A DNA stretch of 64,000 bases from Edaphobacter bradus (GTDB taxonomy: Bacteria > Acidobacteriota > Terriglobia > Terriglobales > Acidobacteriaceae), in assembly GCF_025685645.1 (NCBI RefSeq), contig NZ_JAGSYF010000004.1, forward strand, positions 124,001-188,000, in the 5' to 3' direction. Positions 54,830 to 62,018 of this stretch are shown one piece after another. The notes under the pieces are model-generated. The model made no database searches and had not been told where the DNA came from. It saw only the letters and a program-made list of their open reading frames with translations. Position numbers and translations under genes: made by a program. The number at the start of each line of letters is the position of its first letter. The first letter of the stretch is position 1.

Positions 54830-55816
54830 TCAAACCCCGCGCAAAGCCCCATCCAGCACCATCGCCACTACCTCCGCCACCCCATCCTGATCATTCCGCC
54901 GCCCGATCATCCACCCGCGCCCTTCCGCAATCGACTTCAGGTCTTCAGGAGCGTTCGCCATCAGCACCGCGTGCCCCGCCGCCTCCAGCATCGAGATGTC
55001 GTTCCAGTTGTCCCCCACCGCCACAATCTCCTCGGGCTTCACTCCGCGGTCGGCCGCCAGCTGCAGCAGCGCCAGCCCCTTGCTGCAACCCGCCGGCAGA
55101 ATATCCACAATGCTCAGGTCCCTCTCGGGGTACTCCGTCCGGTGCAGCGCTGCCTCTGCGTTCTCCGCCGCCTGTGGAACCGCCTGCATCCGCTCCGTAG
55201 TCTCCTCCGCTCGCTGCTCGTCACGAACCTCGTCCTTGCGCAGCGGAGTAAGCCCCACCGCCGAAACCTTCGGACTCTCCAGCAGCCGCGCCTCCGCCTG
55301 CCGCATCTTCTCCACCGGCCCCGTCAGCATCATCTGGATCAGCCCGCCGCTCTCGATCGCCCGCTCGATCGGAACCACCTTCTCGATGTACTGTGCATTG
55401 GCCGCCATCCATCGCGCGATGCTCCCGTTCAGCTCCTCCATCTCCTCCACCACCAGGGCCCCGCGCGCATCGTCGCCATCCGGCATCACGCGGTCGAAGG
55501 TCAGCAGAAGCGATCTCCTGTACTCCCCCAAATGCCCGCAAAGCCACTCCGCCGTCGGCCCCGGCAACAGAGTCCGCTCCAGCAGCTTCGCCCCCAGTGT
55601 CCGGGTCACCGCCCCATTTGAGCTGATCAGCGCATTCTCCTCATTCAACCCCAGCCCGCGCAGCACCCTCATCGCATAGCTGTGCCGCCGCCCGGTCGCG
55701 ATCACGACCTCCACGCCAGCCCGTTCAGCCGCCTCTAAAGCCGCCAGGTTCCGCCGACTCACCTGCCCATCGAGTCCCAGCAGCGTCCCATCCATGTCCA
55801 GGGCCAGCATCCGCAT
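54830..55816 (-). CDS. Cof-type HAD-IIB phosphatase
   Basis: Haloacid dehalogenase-type hydrolase of 328 residues, cytosolic. Motif I is LALDMDGTLLG (about residues 4-14) with the nucleophile Asp, motif II is the Thr in VVIATGRRH (about 38), motif III the Lys in CSKGLALLQL (about 245), and motif IV VAVGDNWNDISMLEAAG (about 265-281). The length exceeds the usual 265-280 residues because of an insertion in the cap region rich in acidic and basic residues (DEVRDEQRAEETTERMQA, about 200-218). Members dephosphorylate sugar phosphates or phosphorylated cofactors; the substrate here is unknown. Confidence 0.93.
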   Translation of the reverse strand: MRMLALDMDGTLLGLDGQVSRRNLAALEAAERAGVEVVIATGRRHSYAMRVLRGLGLNEENALISSNGAVTRTLGAKLLERTLLPGPTAEWLCGHLGEYRRSLLLTFDRVMPDGDDARGALVVEEMEELNGSIARWMAANAQYIEKVVPIERAIESGGLIQMMLTGPVEKMRQAEARLLESPKVSAVGLTPLRKDEVRDEQRAEETTERMQAVPQAAENAEAALHRTEYPERDLSIVDILPAGCSKGLALLQLAADRGVKPEEIVAVGDNWNDISMLEAAGHAVLMANAPEDLKSIAEGRGWMIGRRNDQDGVAEVVAMVLDGALRGV

Positions 55817-56157
55817 CCGTCAATCCCTCATCCTCCCTATCCTCTCACCAGCGCAGCCGCCTCTTCCGCCACTTCCGCCCGAACCGGACACGAATCCACT
55901 ACTGCCTTCCTTTGCGTTTGCAGCCACGGACGGGTGCCCCAAGTCTCGATTTTGAGACCTGGGTTTCGCAGGATGCATCCCTCGCCACAGACGTCATCTG
56001 GATGACGGAGCAGCAGACCGCCTCAAATTGTCTTTGCGGCCTTAGCGTTACCTTTGCGAACTCTGCGTTTGCAGTTGCGTTGTTGCCATTCCGCAGCGCA
56101 GTAGCAGGCCCTGAGCAAATCGAAAATGGGGAGGAATCCGCTTTCGCTGACTCCCCC
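55817..56157. other. Noncoding spacer with an inverted repeat
   Basis: No gene was recognised between the HAD gene and copy D of the dispersed element. It contains a hairpin, CCCAAGTCTC at 55938-55947 with GAGACCTGGG at 55954-55963 (one mismatch), and repeated GCGTTTGCAG motifs (55914 and 56087). The one longer open frame (from 55912) covers this noncoding-looking sequence and lacks a ribosome site. Confidence 0.5.
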
Positions 56158-56385
56158 CATGATTTCCACAGAAAATCCTGTCAAGCCCCTAAATCACTCA
56201 ACCCACTAAAAACAAGCCACTTCCAAGTGGCAGAGTAGTTTCCACCAATCCGCTAAAATAAAAACAGACAGGAAAGCAGCAAGCCCCGGAAACCTCCGGG
56301 GCTTTTTCATTTACCCCCGCAACCCGTTTGTTTTGAATATTTTGACCTTTAAGTCCTTTGAATGGAATATTTTACGAGGAGAGGT
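56158..56385 (+). repeat. Dispersed element, copy D (full length)
   Basis: A complete copy between the HAD and corC genes. Left part: TTTCCACAGAAAATCC, GTCAAGCCCC, AGTGGCAGAGTAGTTTCC and CGCTAAAATAAA (box TAAAAT at 56254-56259). Hairpin: AGCCCCGG (56282-56289) with CCGGGGCT (56296-56303), loop AAACCT, then TTTTTC. Right part: GTTTTGAATATTTTGACC and GAATGGAATATTTTACG. It is antisense to both neighbouring genes. Confidence 0.85.
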
Positions 56386-56440
56386 TTCGATAAGACATTG
56401 AAGACAAGCGATTTACAAAAATACCCCCGGGGGGGATCCC

Positions 56441-57817
56441 TCAGGGCTCGGAGACATGCCCGGTCAGGCTGACCCTCACCCGGTCGATCCGGCGGTCGGT
56501 CGAAGCCAGAACCTCCAGGCGCACCCCGTCTTTCTCTACCACCTCGCCGGGCAGGGGAATATGTCCGGCGAGTTCTGAGACCAGTCCGCCCACCGTCGTC
56601 GACTCATACTCGTCAGCGAGCCGGGCAGGATTGACCTCCTCCTCGTGGGGCGTCTCCTCATCGCCGTCGGTTGGCTCGATGTCCTCAACCGGCCGCGTCG
56701 GCTCACCCATCTGGTCGGCGAACAGCTCCCGCAGCCGCGAGACCTCGAAGCCACCCGAAACCGCATACGCGCCGTCTGCCTCGCGCACAGGGGCCTCATC
56801 TTCTCCCTGCTCGTCGTGCTCGTCGGCGATATCGCCAACAATGGCCTCCAGCAGATCTTCGATAGTCACCAGCCCGGCCACGCCGCCGTACTCGTCGATC
56901 ACCATCCGCATGTGCTGCTTCTCGCGCTGCATCTCGCGCAGCAGCTCGGCAACCTTCTTCGTCTCCGGCACGAACGCCACAGGCCGCTGCATCTGCGCCA
57001 CCGTTCGCGTCCCTGCCTCGATGTCCAGCACCTTCAGCAGGTCATGGGCAAAGGCGATGCCGGTCACATGGTCCAGCGTCCCGTCAAACACGGGAACGCG
57101 CGAAAACGCATGCTCGTTGATCTCCGCCGTAAACTCGCGCAGCGTCAGCGTCCCGGGCACGGCAAAGATCTCCGGTCGCGGCGTCATCACCTCGCGCACT
57201 ACCTTGTCGCCGAACTCGACCACCGACCGCACCAGCGCGCGGTCCGAAGCCTCGAGGATGCCCTCCTCCTGCCCCGCCTCGAGCAGAGCTTCCATCGCCT
57301 CCGAAGGATGCTCCTCAACCGCGACGTCCTCCGGCTCGGCCAGCGCCGCAATCGAAAGCAGCAGTCCCAGCAGCAGCGTCACCGGCAGAATCAGGTAGTA
57401 CAGCACCAGCAGCAGCAGCCGGATACGCACAACCCATCGACCGCGCGTTCTTGCAAAAAGAATCTGCGGAACCAGCCGGTCGAAGGCCAGAAGCAGCAGG
57501 ATCAGCTCAATCACTGCGCGCACAATCTCGCCCCAGCCCGGAGCATGCGCGGGGAACGGAGGCCCGTAAAAGAGCCTCACGCCCCACAGCAGCGCAATCG
57601 CCGCCAGCGTAAGCTGCCGCAGCACCGAGGCCGACAGCGCAATCGACTCGCGGCCAAGCCGCAGCCGAGGCTCCACCAGTTCCTCCCACGAGTCCACGTT
57701 GTCCTGGTACTCGCGGGCAAGAAACTTGCCCATCTCCGAGTAGATGCGGTCCACATACGCCGCCAGCGCTAGAATCGCCAGCAGCAGCGTAATCAGCGCG
57801 TTGTAGCCGTATGTCAT
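56441..57817 (-). CDS. CNNM/CorC-type transporter-like protein (HlyC/CorC, hemolysin family)
   Basis: A 458-residue inner-membrane protein with an N-terminal CNNM-type region (about 5-175, helices near 5-21, 68-85, 95-115 and 130-160), a pair of CBS domains (about 195-325: REVMTPRPEIFAVPG, then LVTIEDLLEAIVGDI) and a C-terminal CorC/HlyC domain (DGAYAVSGGFEVSRLRELF, about 350-368). The family is linked to magnesium or cobalt transport and to membrane integrity. A notable acidic insertion, EDIEPTDGDEETPHEEEV (about 387-404), lies in the C-terminal domain. Its start overlaps the stop of ybeY by four bases, so translation is probably coupled. Confidence 0.92.
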   Translation of the reverse strand: MTYGYNALITLLLAILALAAYVDRIYSEMGKFLAREYQDNVDSWEELVEPRLRLGRESIALSASVLRQLTLAAIALLWGVRLFYGPPFPAHAPGWGEIVRAVIELILLLLAFDRLVPQILFARTRGRWVVRIRLLLLVLYYLILPVTLLLGLLLSIAALAEPEDVAVEEHPSEAMEALLEAGQEEGILEASDRALVRSVVEFGDKVVREVMTPRPEIFAVPGTLTLREFTAEINEHAFSRVPVFDGTLDHVTGIAFAHDLLKVLDIEAGTRTVAQMQRPVAFVPETKKVAELLREMQREKQHMRMVIDEYGGVAGLVTIEDLLEAIVGDIADEHDEQGEDEAPVREADGAYAVSGGFEVSRLRELFADQMGEPTRPVEDIEPTDGDEETPHEEEVNPARLADEYESTTVGGLVSELAGHIPLPGEVVEKDGVRLEVLASTDRRIDRVRVSLTGHVSEP

Positions 57818-58290
57818 CGCCGCCGCCTGTCGCGCGGTCTGCTCACGCGCTCGATCAGCGTCACCGGAAGCCGAAGCTCGCGCCGCAACTCCGCCTCGCG
57901 CGCGGCCATCTCGCCGTGATCGGTCTCGTGGTCCATGCCTGAGAGGTGCAACAAGCCATGCAGCATCAGCACGCGGACCTCATCGCGCAGCGTATGTCCG
58001 AAGCTCGCCGCCTGCCGCTCCGCGGTCTCAAGCGAGATCGCGAGATCGCCTGCATGTTCGCCGGCAATCTCCTCCGGTGAGGGAAAACTGAGCACATCGG
58101 TGGGTTTGTTCTTTCCCCTGAAAGCGCGGTTCAACCTCTTCAGTTCAGCATCCGAGGTCAGCAGCACCTCTACGTCGCCGGCAAGTTCCACCGCGCCCCG
58201 CGCGCGATTGAGAAACCGCGTCAGGCCGGCCCTGGAGAGTGCCGCCACCGCGGAGTTGGAGAGTGTACTTGGAGGCTCGATGGTAATCAT
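57814..58290 (-). CDS. ybeY: Endoribonuclease YbeY (16S rRNA maturation)
   Basis: Single-strand-specific endoribonuclease needed for 16S rRNA 3' end processing and ribosome quality control. The 158-residue protein has the zinc motif HGLLHLSGMDHETDH (about residues 110-124; three metal-binding His) and the earlier TDVLSFPSP (about 64-72), both diagnostic. Its N-terminus begins MITIEPPS. It lies between phoH and corC; the phoH-ybeY-corC arrangement is one of the most conserved small clusters in bacteria. A hairpin in the 55-base gap from phoH may tune expression. Confidence 0.97.
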   Translation of the reverse strand: MITIEPPSTLSNSAVAALSRAGLTRFLNRARGAVELAGDVEVLLTSDAELKRLNRAFRGKNKPTDVLSFPSPEEIAGEHAGDLAISLETAERQAASFGHTLRDEVRVLMLHGLLHLSGMDHETDHGEMAAREAELRRELRLPVTLIERVSRPRDRRRR

Positions 58291-58305
58291 CGCTTGCAGA
58301 AGATC

Positions 58306-58334
58306 GGCAGAGGGAACCGCAGGCTCCCTCTGCC
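58306..58334 (-). promoter_or_regulatory. Hairpin between phoH and ybeY
   Basis: A perfect ten-base inverted repeat (GGCAGAGGGA at 58306-58315 and TCCCTCTGCC at 58325-58334) lies in the phoH-ybeY gap. No T-run follows on the minus strand, so it could be an RNA-stabilising or processing site instead of a terminator. Confidence 0.5.
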
Positions 58335-58345
58335 ACGATGTTACC

Positions 58346-59389
58346 TTACTGCGGCTTGGCGACAGGCTTGGTCTTGCTCGTCGCAGTCATCGGCGGCTCC
58401 GGCATGGCCGGCTCGCCCATCGAGAGCGGGAGTTCCTGCTGTGCCCGCCCGTAGCTGTCATAGGCGCGCACAATCCGCTGCACAAGGTGGTGCCTGACGA
58501 CGTCGGTGTCCTCGAAGTGGCAGAAGCGGATGCCCTCGACGCCATCGAGAACATGCAGCGCGTCCAGCAGGCCCGACCTCTTCGGATTCGGAAGATCGAT
58601 CTGCGTCAGGTCGCCTGTAATCACGGCCTTGGAGTTGTTGCCCATTCTGGTAAGGAACATCTTCATCTGCTCGCTGGTCGTGTTCTGCGCCTCGTCCATG
58701 ATGATGAAGGCGTCGTTCAGCGTCCGCCCGCGCATGAACGCCAGCGGAGCCACCTCGATCACGCTGGACTCCAGCATCTTGTCCACCTTTGGCGGGTCCA
58801 CCAGATCGTACAGCGCGTCGTACAGCGGCCGCAGGTAGGGATCGACCTTCTCCTGCAGCGAGCCCGGGAGAAAGCCCAGCCGCTCGCCCGCCTCAACCGC
58901 TGGACGGACGAGAATGATGCGGCTGACCCGCTTGGCCATCAGCGCCGAAACCGCCATCGCTACAGCAAGATACGTCTTTCCGGTACCGGCTGGGCCCAGC
59001 CCGAAGGTCATATCGTTCTGCTCGATGGCTTCGACATACTTCCGCTGGTTCGGAGACCGCGGCTGCACCATCCGCTTCACGCCGGACGAACGCTGCTTGC
59101 CTGAGTCCACCAGCGAGCGCAGCGTCACCGACGGATCGGCGACGACCACCTTGAGCATTCCGTGGAGTTCGCCATTGTGCAGATTTACGCCGCTCCTGCG
59201 CAATGCGTCGAAGTCGGCGAAGACACGCTCCACCCTCGCAACGCTGTCGGCGTTGCCTGTCACATGGATGGCGTCAGATCGAAGGTCGATGGTCACATGC
59301 AGGCCATCTTCCATCAGACGGAGGTTTTCGTCGTGGGTGCCGTAAAGCGGCTCGATACCGGGGGTGATTTCAATGGCTTGTCTGATCAA
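58346..59389 (-). CDS. PhoH family ATPase
   Basis: A 347-residue cytosolic PhoH-like protein, an RNA helicase-like ATPase often clustered with ybeY. An N-terminal KH-like region (about 25-100) precedes the ATPase with Walker [13 protein letters not shown] (about residue 132), the middle segment [17 protein letters not shown], and Walker [12 protein letters not shown] (about 227); [12 protein letters not shown] follows. The C-terminal extension (about 300-347) is Lys/Pro/Thr-rich. The start codon is TTG at 59389, with GGAGG about eleven bases upstream; no ATG lies between it and the family start. Role by family: RNA metabolism with YbeY. Confidence 0.92.
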   Translation of the reverse strand: MIRQAIEITPGIEPLYGTHDENLRLMEDGLHVTIDLRSDAIHVTGNADSVARVERVFADFDALRRSGVNLHNGELHGMLKVVVADPSVTLRSLVDSGKQRSSGVKRMVQPRSPNQRKYVEAIEQNDMTFGLGPAGTGKTYLAVAMAVSALMAKRVSRIILVRPAVEAGERLGFLPGSLQEKVDPYLRPLYDALYDLVDPPKVDKMLESSVIEVAPLAFMRGRTLNDAFIIMDEAQNTTSEQMKMFLTRMGNNSKAVITGDLTQIDLPNPKRSGLLDALHVLDGVEGIRFCHFEDTDVVRHHLVQRIVRAYDSYGRAQQELPLSMGEPAMPEPPMTATSKTKPVAKPQ

Positions 59390-59676
59390 GTGTGTAGCTG
59401 ACCTCCGTCAGGGAAAACGCGGTTAAGGTCTACTCCATTGGATACATGGCTGTGGGCAATAGTTGCGGGGGAAGTAGTCGGGCAGGTAGCGCGGGAAGCC
59501 CCCAATGCTTCCTGAGAGCCTGCGACCGGGATGGCGAAAGTTGCCAATCGTGTGCCGAAGATGGGCAAAGAGTAGAACGACACATCGCCCACGTCAAGCT
59601 CCGAATGAATCAGAGGAAATACACCGTAGGTTCGGCCAAGCCAGGCGCACCGAGCTCGTTTTTCACCCCAGGGCGG

Positions 59677-59705
59677 TTGATTTTATGCCCCACCTTCCGT
59701 AAACT
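59677..59705 (+). promoter_or_regulatory. Sigma-70 type promoter for rpsT
   Basis: TTGATT (59677-59682) and TAAACT (59700-59705) are separated by exactly 17 bases. Transcription would start near 59712, leaving a leader of about 92 bases before rpsT. The remaining spacer back to phoH (59390-59676) holds no recognisable gene. Confidence 0.6.
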
Positions 59706-59803
59706 TAAGGGATTGCAGGGGATGGGCAGGGCTGTGTTTCTGGCCAGCCTCCGGTCTGCATCCCGAATTCCCCGAAAACCACGGGTGAGAGAAAGAGTTC
59801 AGA

Positions 59804-60082
59804 ATGGCAAATCATGTTTCTTCGTTGAAGCGCGCACGTCAGACAGAGTCCAAGACCGCGGTAAACCGCGCCAACAAGAGCAAGCTCCGTGGCACCCTCC
59901 GCTCGCTGCGTGAGGCCATCGCGAAGGGCGACGCCCAGAACCTCACGCAGGCCTATCGCGAGACCGTCTCGGTGCTCGACAAGAGCGTCCAGAAGGGCGT
60001 GATCCACAAGAACACAGCGAGCCGCTACAAGAGCCGCCTGAACGCCCGCGTCAAGGCGGCGTCCGCGAAGAAGGCTGCCTAA
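59804..60082 (+). CDS. rpsT: Small ribosomal subunit protein bS20
   Basis: Binds the 5' domain of 16S rRNA early in 30S assembly. The 92-residue protein is helical and basic, with the family pattern [15 protein letters not shown] at the start, [13 protein letters not shown] in the middle and [17 protein letters not shown] near the end. The C-terminus ends AASAKKAA. It is monocistronic, with a promoter and an intrinsic terminator of its own. Confidence 0.97.
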   Translation: MANHVSSLKRARQTESKTAVNRANKSKLRGTLRSLREAIAKGDAQNLTQAYRETVSVLDKSVQKGVIHKNTASRYKSRLNARVKAASAKKAA

Positions 60083-60110
60083 GTCCTCAAGCTGTAGAAA
60101 GACGAGATCA

Positions 60111-60160
60111 AGAAGAGGGCCGCTCACCGAGACATCGGGAGCCGGCCCTCTTCTATTTTT
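60111..60160 (+). terminator. Strong terminator after rpsT, usable from both sides
   Basis: A perfect 12-base stem (60111-60122 with 60143-60154) is followed by ATTTTT and, a little later, a second TTTTT. It lies between rpsT and the convergent beta-propeller-like gene, so it may end transcription from both directions; the T-run is on the plus side. Confidence 0.85.
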
Positions 60161-60161
60161 G

Positions 60162-61844
60162 CTATTTTTGCCGCTGCGGTGAGTCTTCGGGCTTGTCTCC
60201 CGGTAACGTATAGAGGGTAGGCGGCTTCCGTGGCGCACTCTGCTCGTCAGGCTTGATCTCGGGGGAAGCCGGAACTGCAGAAGACGTGGCGTCGGGCGCA
60301 GCAGACGCGGTTTCGCCTGCTGCGCTTGTCGTGGTCGCCGTGTTCGTGCTGGCTGCAGAGTTTGCTGTACCCGCGGCAGTGGTCGCGGCATCGACAAGCG
60401 GAGCCGCCGCGGCCTGGCTGTCACCATTCACAGTGCTTCCGGGCGAGGCGCTCGTCGCCGCAGAGTCCGCGGTTCGGCTCAGCGTCGCCTGCGATTCGGG
60501 TGCGTCCGAGGTAGCCCCGAACTGCACCGCTGCGTCGTTCGCCTCCGGAGCCGACTTTACCGCCAGTTCGACCGCCTTCTGCTCTTGACCGGTCAGCGGA
60601 GGAAGAGGGTAAACCTCAATGGCCTCGTTTCGGATGACCGCGAGGCTCATCCCGTCCGGCGAAAGCGCGAAGTTCTGTCCGGCCCGTTCAATCGGTGAGC
60701 TGTCCACGCGAAGAATCTGCTTGCCGCTATCGGTCTGATAGACCACGACAGTCTGCGGCCCGACGAGCTCCGGCAAGAGCGAGTCATCCATCGCAAACGC
60801 TGAGTCGCGCACAGCCAGCCGGCTCATCGCAAACCGTCCACCCACCGAAGCGAAGTCGAAGGTCGGCGCAATAAAGGCTTCCGAGATGTTCTGCTGCCAC
60901 ATCTCCTCTCCGCGCAGATTGAAGGCGCCGATGACCTGCTTCGTGTGCCCATTGTGGCAGCCGAAGGCGACGAACTCGCTGCGGCTCACCAGAACCGGAA
61001 ATGGCCTGCAGTTTGAATCGAAACCTGCCAGCTCTTTCACTTTGCCGGTAAATAATCTGAAGTCGAAGGCCCAGTGCTGGCGTCCCTGGTCGAGAATCGC
61101 GACATACCCGGAGGAGTTCGCCGGCACTCTGCCTATACCCCGCGCAAAGATCTGTCCGGCGCGCTGCAGACGCACCTCATCGCCTGGACTCTGAGGCAGC
61201 GCGACGCGGAAGAAATCGACCTGAACCGGATCTGGCTCGGGCTTGCGCACCACAGCCACGTCCGGCACGCCCGGGTCAGGAAGAGCGTCAGTCTTGGGCT
61301 GTCTGGATTCGACGATCATCAGGTCCGAGTCCGGTGAAAACAGGATCGCTTCAACGCGGCGTCGAGTCGTCACCAGAGGCCGCTCAGCAAACGGATGTCC
61401 CGACGCCAGGTTCGCCAGCGGAGCGAAGGAGCTCACCGTATTCCGCACGCGGAGAAGAAAGCGTCCATGTCCCAGGTTCCACAGATACTGCTCGCGGTCG
61501 TGGACGCGCCACTCTGTCCGCGCCAGGACCTTGCCACTTGGCAGTTCCAGCAGCAGTGCAACAATGGTTCGGTCCTGATCGTCCGGTGGACAGTCAGACA
61601 GGCGCTTCAGCAGCCGTTTCGCGTTGTACGTCAGCAGGAGATGACGGTCGTCAACGAAGTGCACGGTCAGCATTGAGCTTCCGGCCAGCAGAAACTGCTT
61701 CGAAAGCGCCTCGTATCCGAGAGGTTCCAGCGGAATGCGGATGGCTTGCTGTGGTCCCCGCGGCCCGGACCCCGGCATCGCAGGCACCGCGAGCAGAGCG
61801 AGGCCGAGCATGCAAATGAGCCGGAGACGGGCGTGAGCGGTCAT
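60162..61844 (-). CDS. Secreted beta-propeller-like protein with low-complexity C-terminus
   Basis: A 560-residue exported protein of unknown function. A signal peptide covers about residues 1-24 (ALLAVPAMPGSG). The next 380 residues contain repeated short strand patterns (HFVDDRHLLLTYN, ILFSPDSDLMIVESR, FALSPDGMSLAVIRN) like WD40-type or TolB-type propeller blades. From about 400 the sequence becomes Ala/Ser/Thr-rich and probably disordered (AAPLVDAATTAAGTANSAAS). An in-frame ATG at 61853 gives three more residues; neither start has a clear ribosome site. It is convergent with rpsT and divergent from the M13 peptidase gene. Confidence 0.8.
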   Translation of the reverse strand: MTAHARLRLICMLGLALLAVPAMPGSGPRGPQQAIRIPLEPLGYEALSKQFLLAGSSMLTVHFVDDRHLLLTYNAKRLLKRLSDCPPDDQDRTIVALLLELPSGKVLARTEWRVHDREQYLWNLGHGRFLLRVRNTVSSFAPLANLASGHPFAERPLVTTRRRVEAILFSPDSDLMIVESRQPKTDALPDPGVPDVAVVRKPEPDPVQVDFFRVALPQSPGDEVRLQRAGQIFARGIGRVPANSSGYVAILDQGRQHWAFDFRLFTGKVKELAGFDSNCRPFPVLVSRSEFVAFGCHNGHTKQVIGAFNLRGEEMWQQNISEAFIAPTFDFASVGGRFAMSRLAVRDSAFAMDDSLLPELVGPQTVVVYQTDSGKQILRVDSSPIERAGQNFALSPDGMSLAVIRNEAIEVYPLPPLTGQEQKAVELAVKSAPEANDAAVQFGATSDAPESQATLSRTADSAATSASPGSTVNGDSQAAAAPLVDAATTAAGTANSAASTNTATTTSAAGETASAAPDATSSAVPASPEIKPDEQSAPRKPPTLYTLPGDKPEDSPQRQK

Positions 61845-62018
61845 GGGAACCATCGCGACGCAGGACGCGTACCAACTCTCCTGAGGCAGGTATCAATACT
61901 GTTTCATAGACGCGGACTGCTCGCCAATAGTGGCAGCGGGCTGAAAAAGCGTATTTATCGGTTTGGGTGGCCAATGATACAAAGACTGAGGGATCTCTGA
62001 TCCCCCTGGAGGAGAGGC

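Noticed and set aside
55912..56238. A 108-codon plus-strand frame running from the HAD spacer into copy D
   Set aside because: It has no ribosome site, and its right end is formed by the dispersed element, which is noncoding in the other copies.
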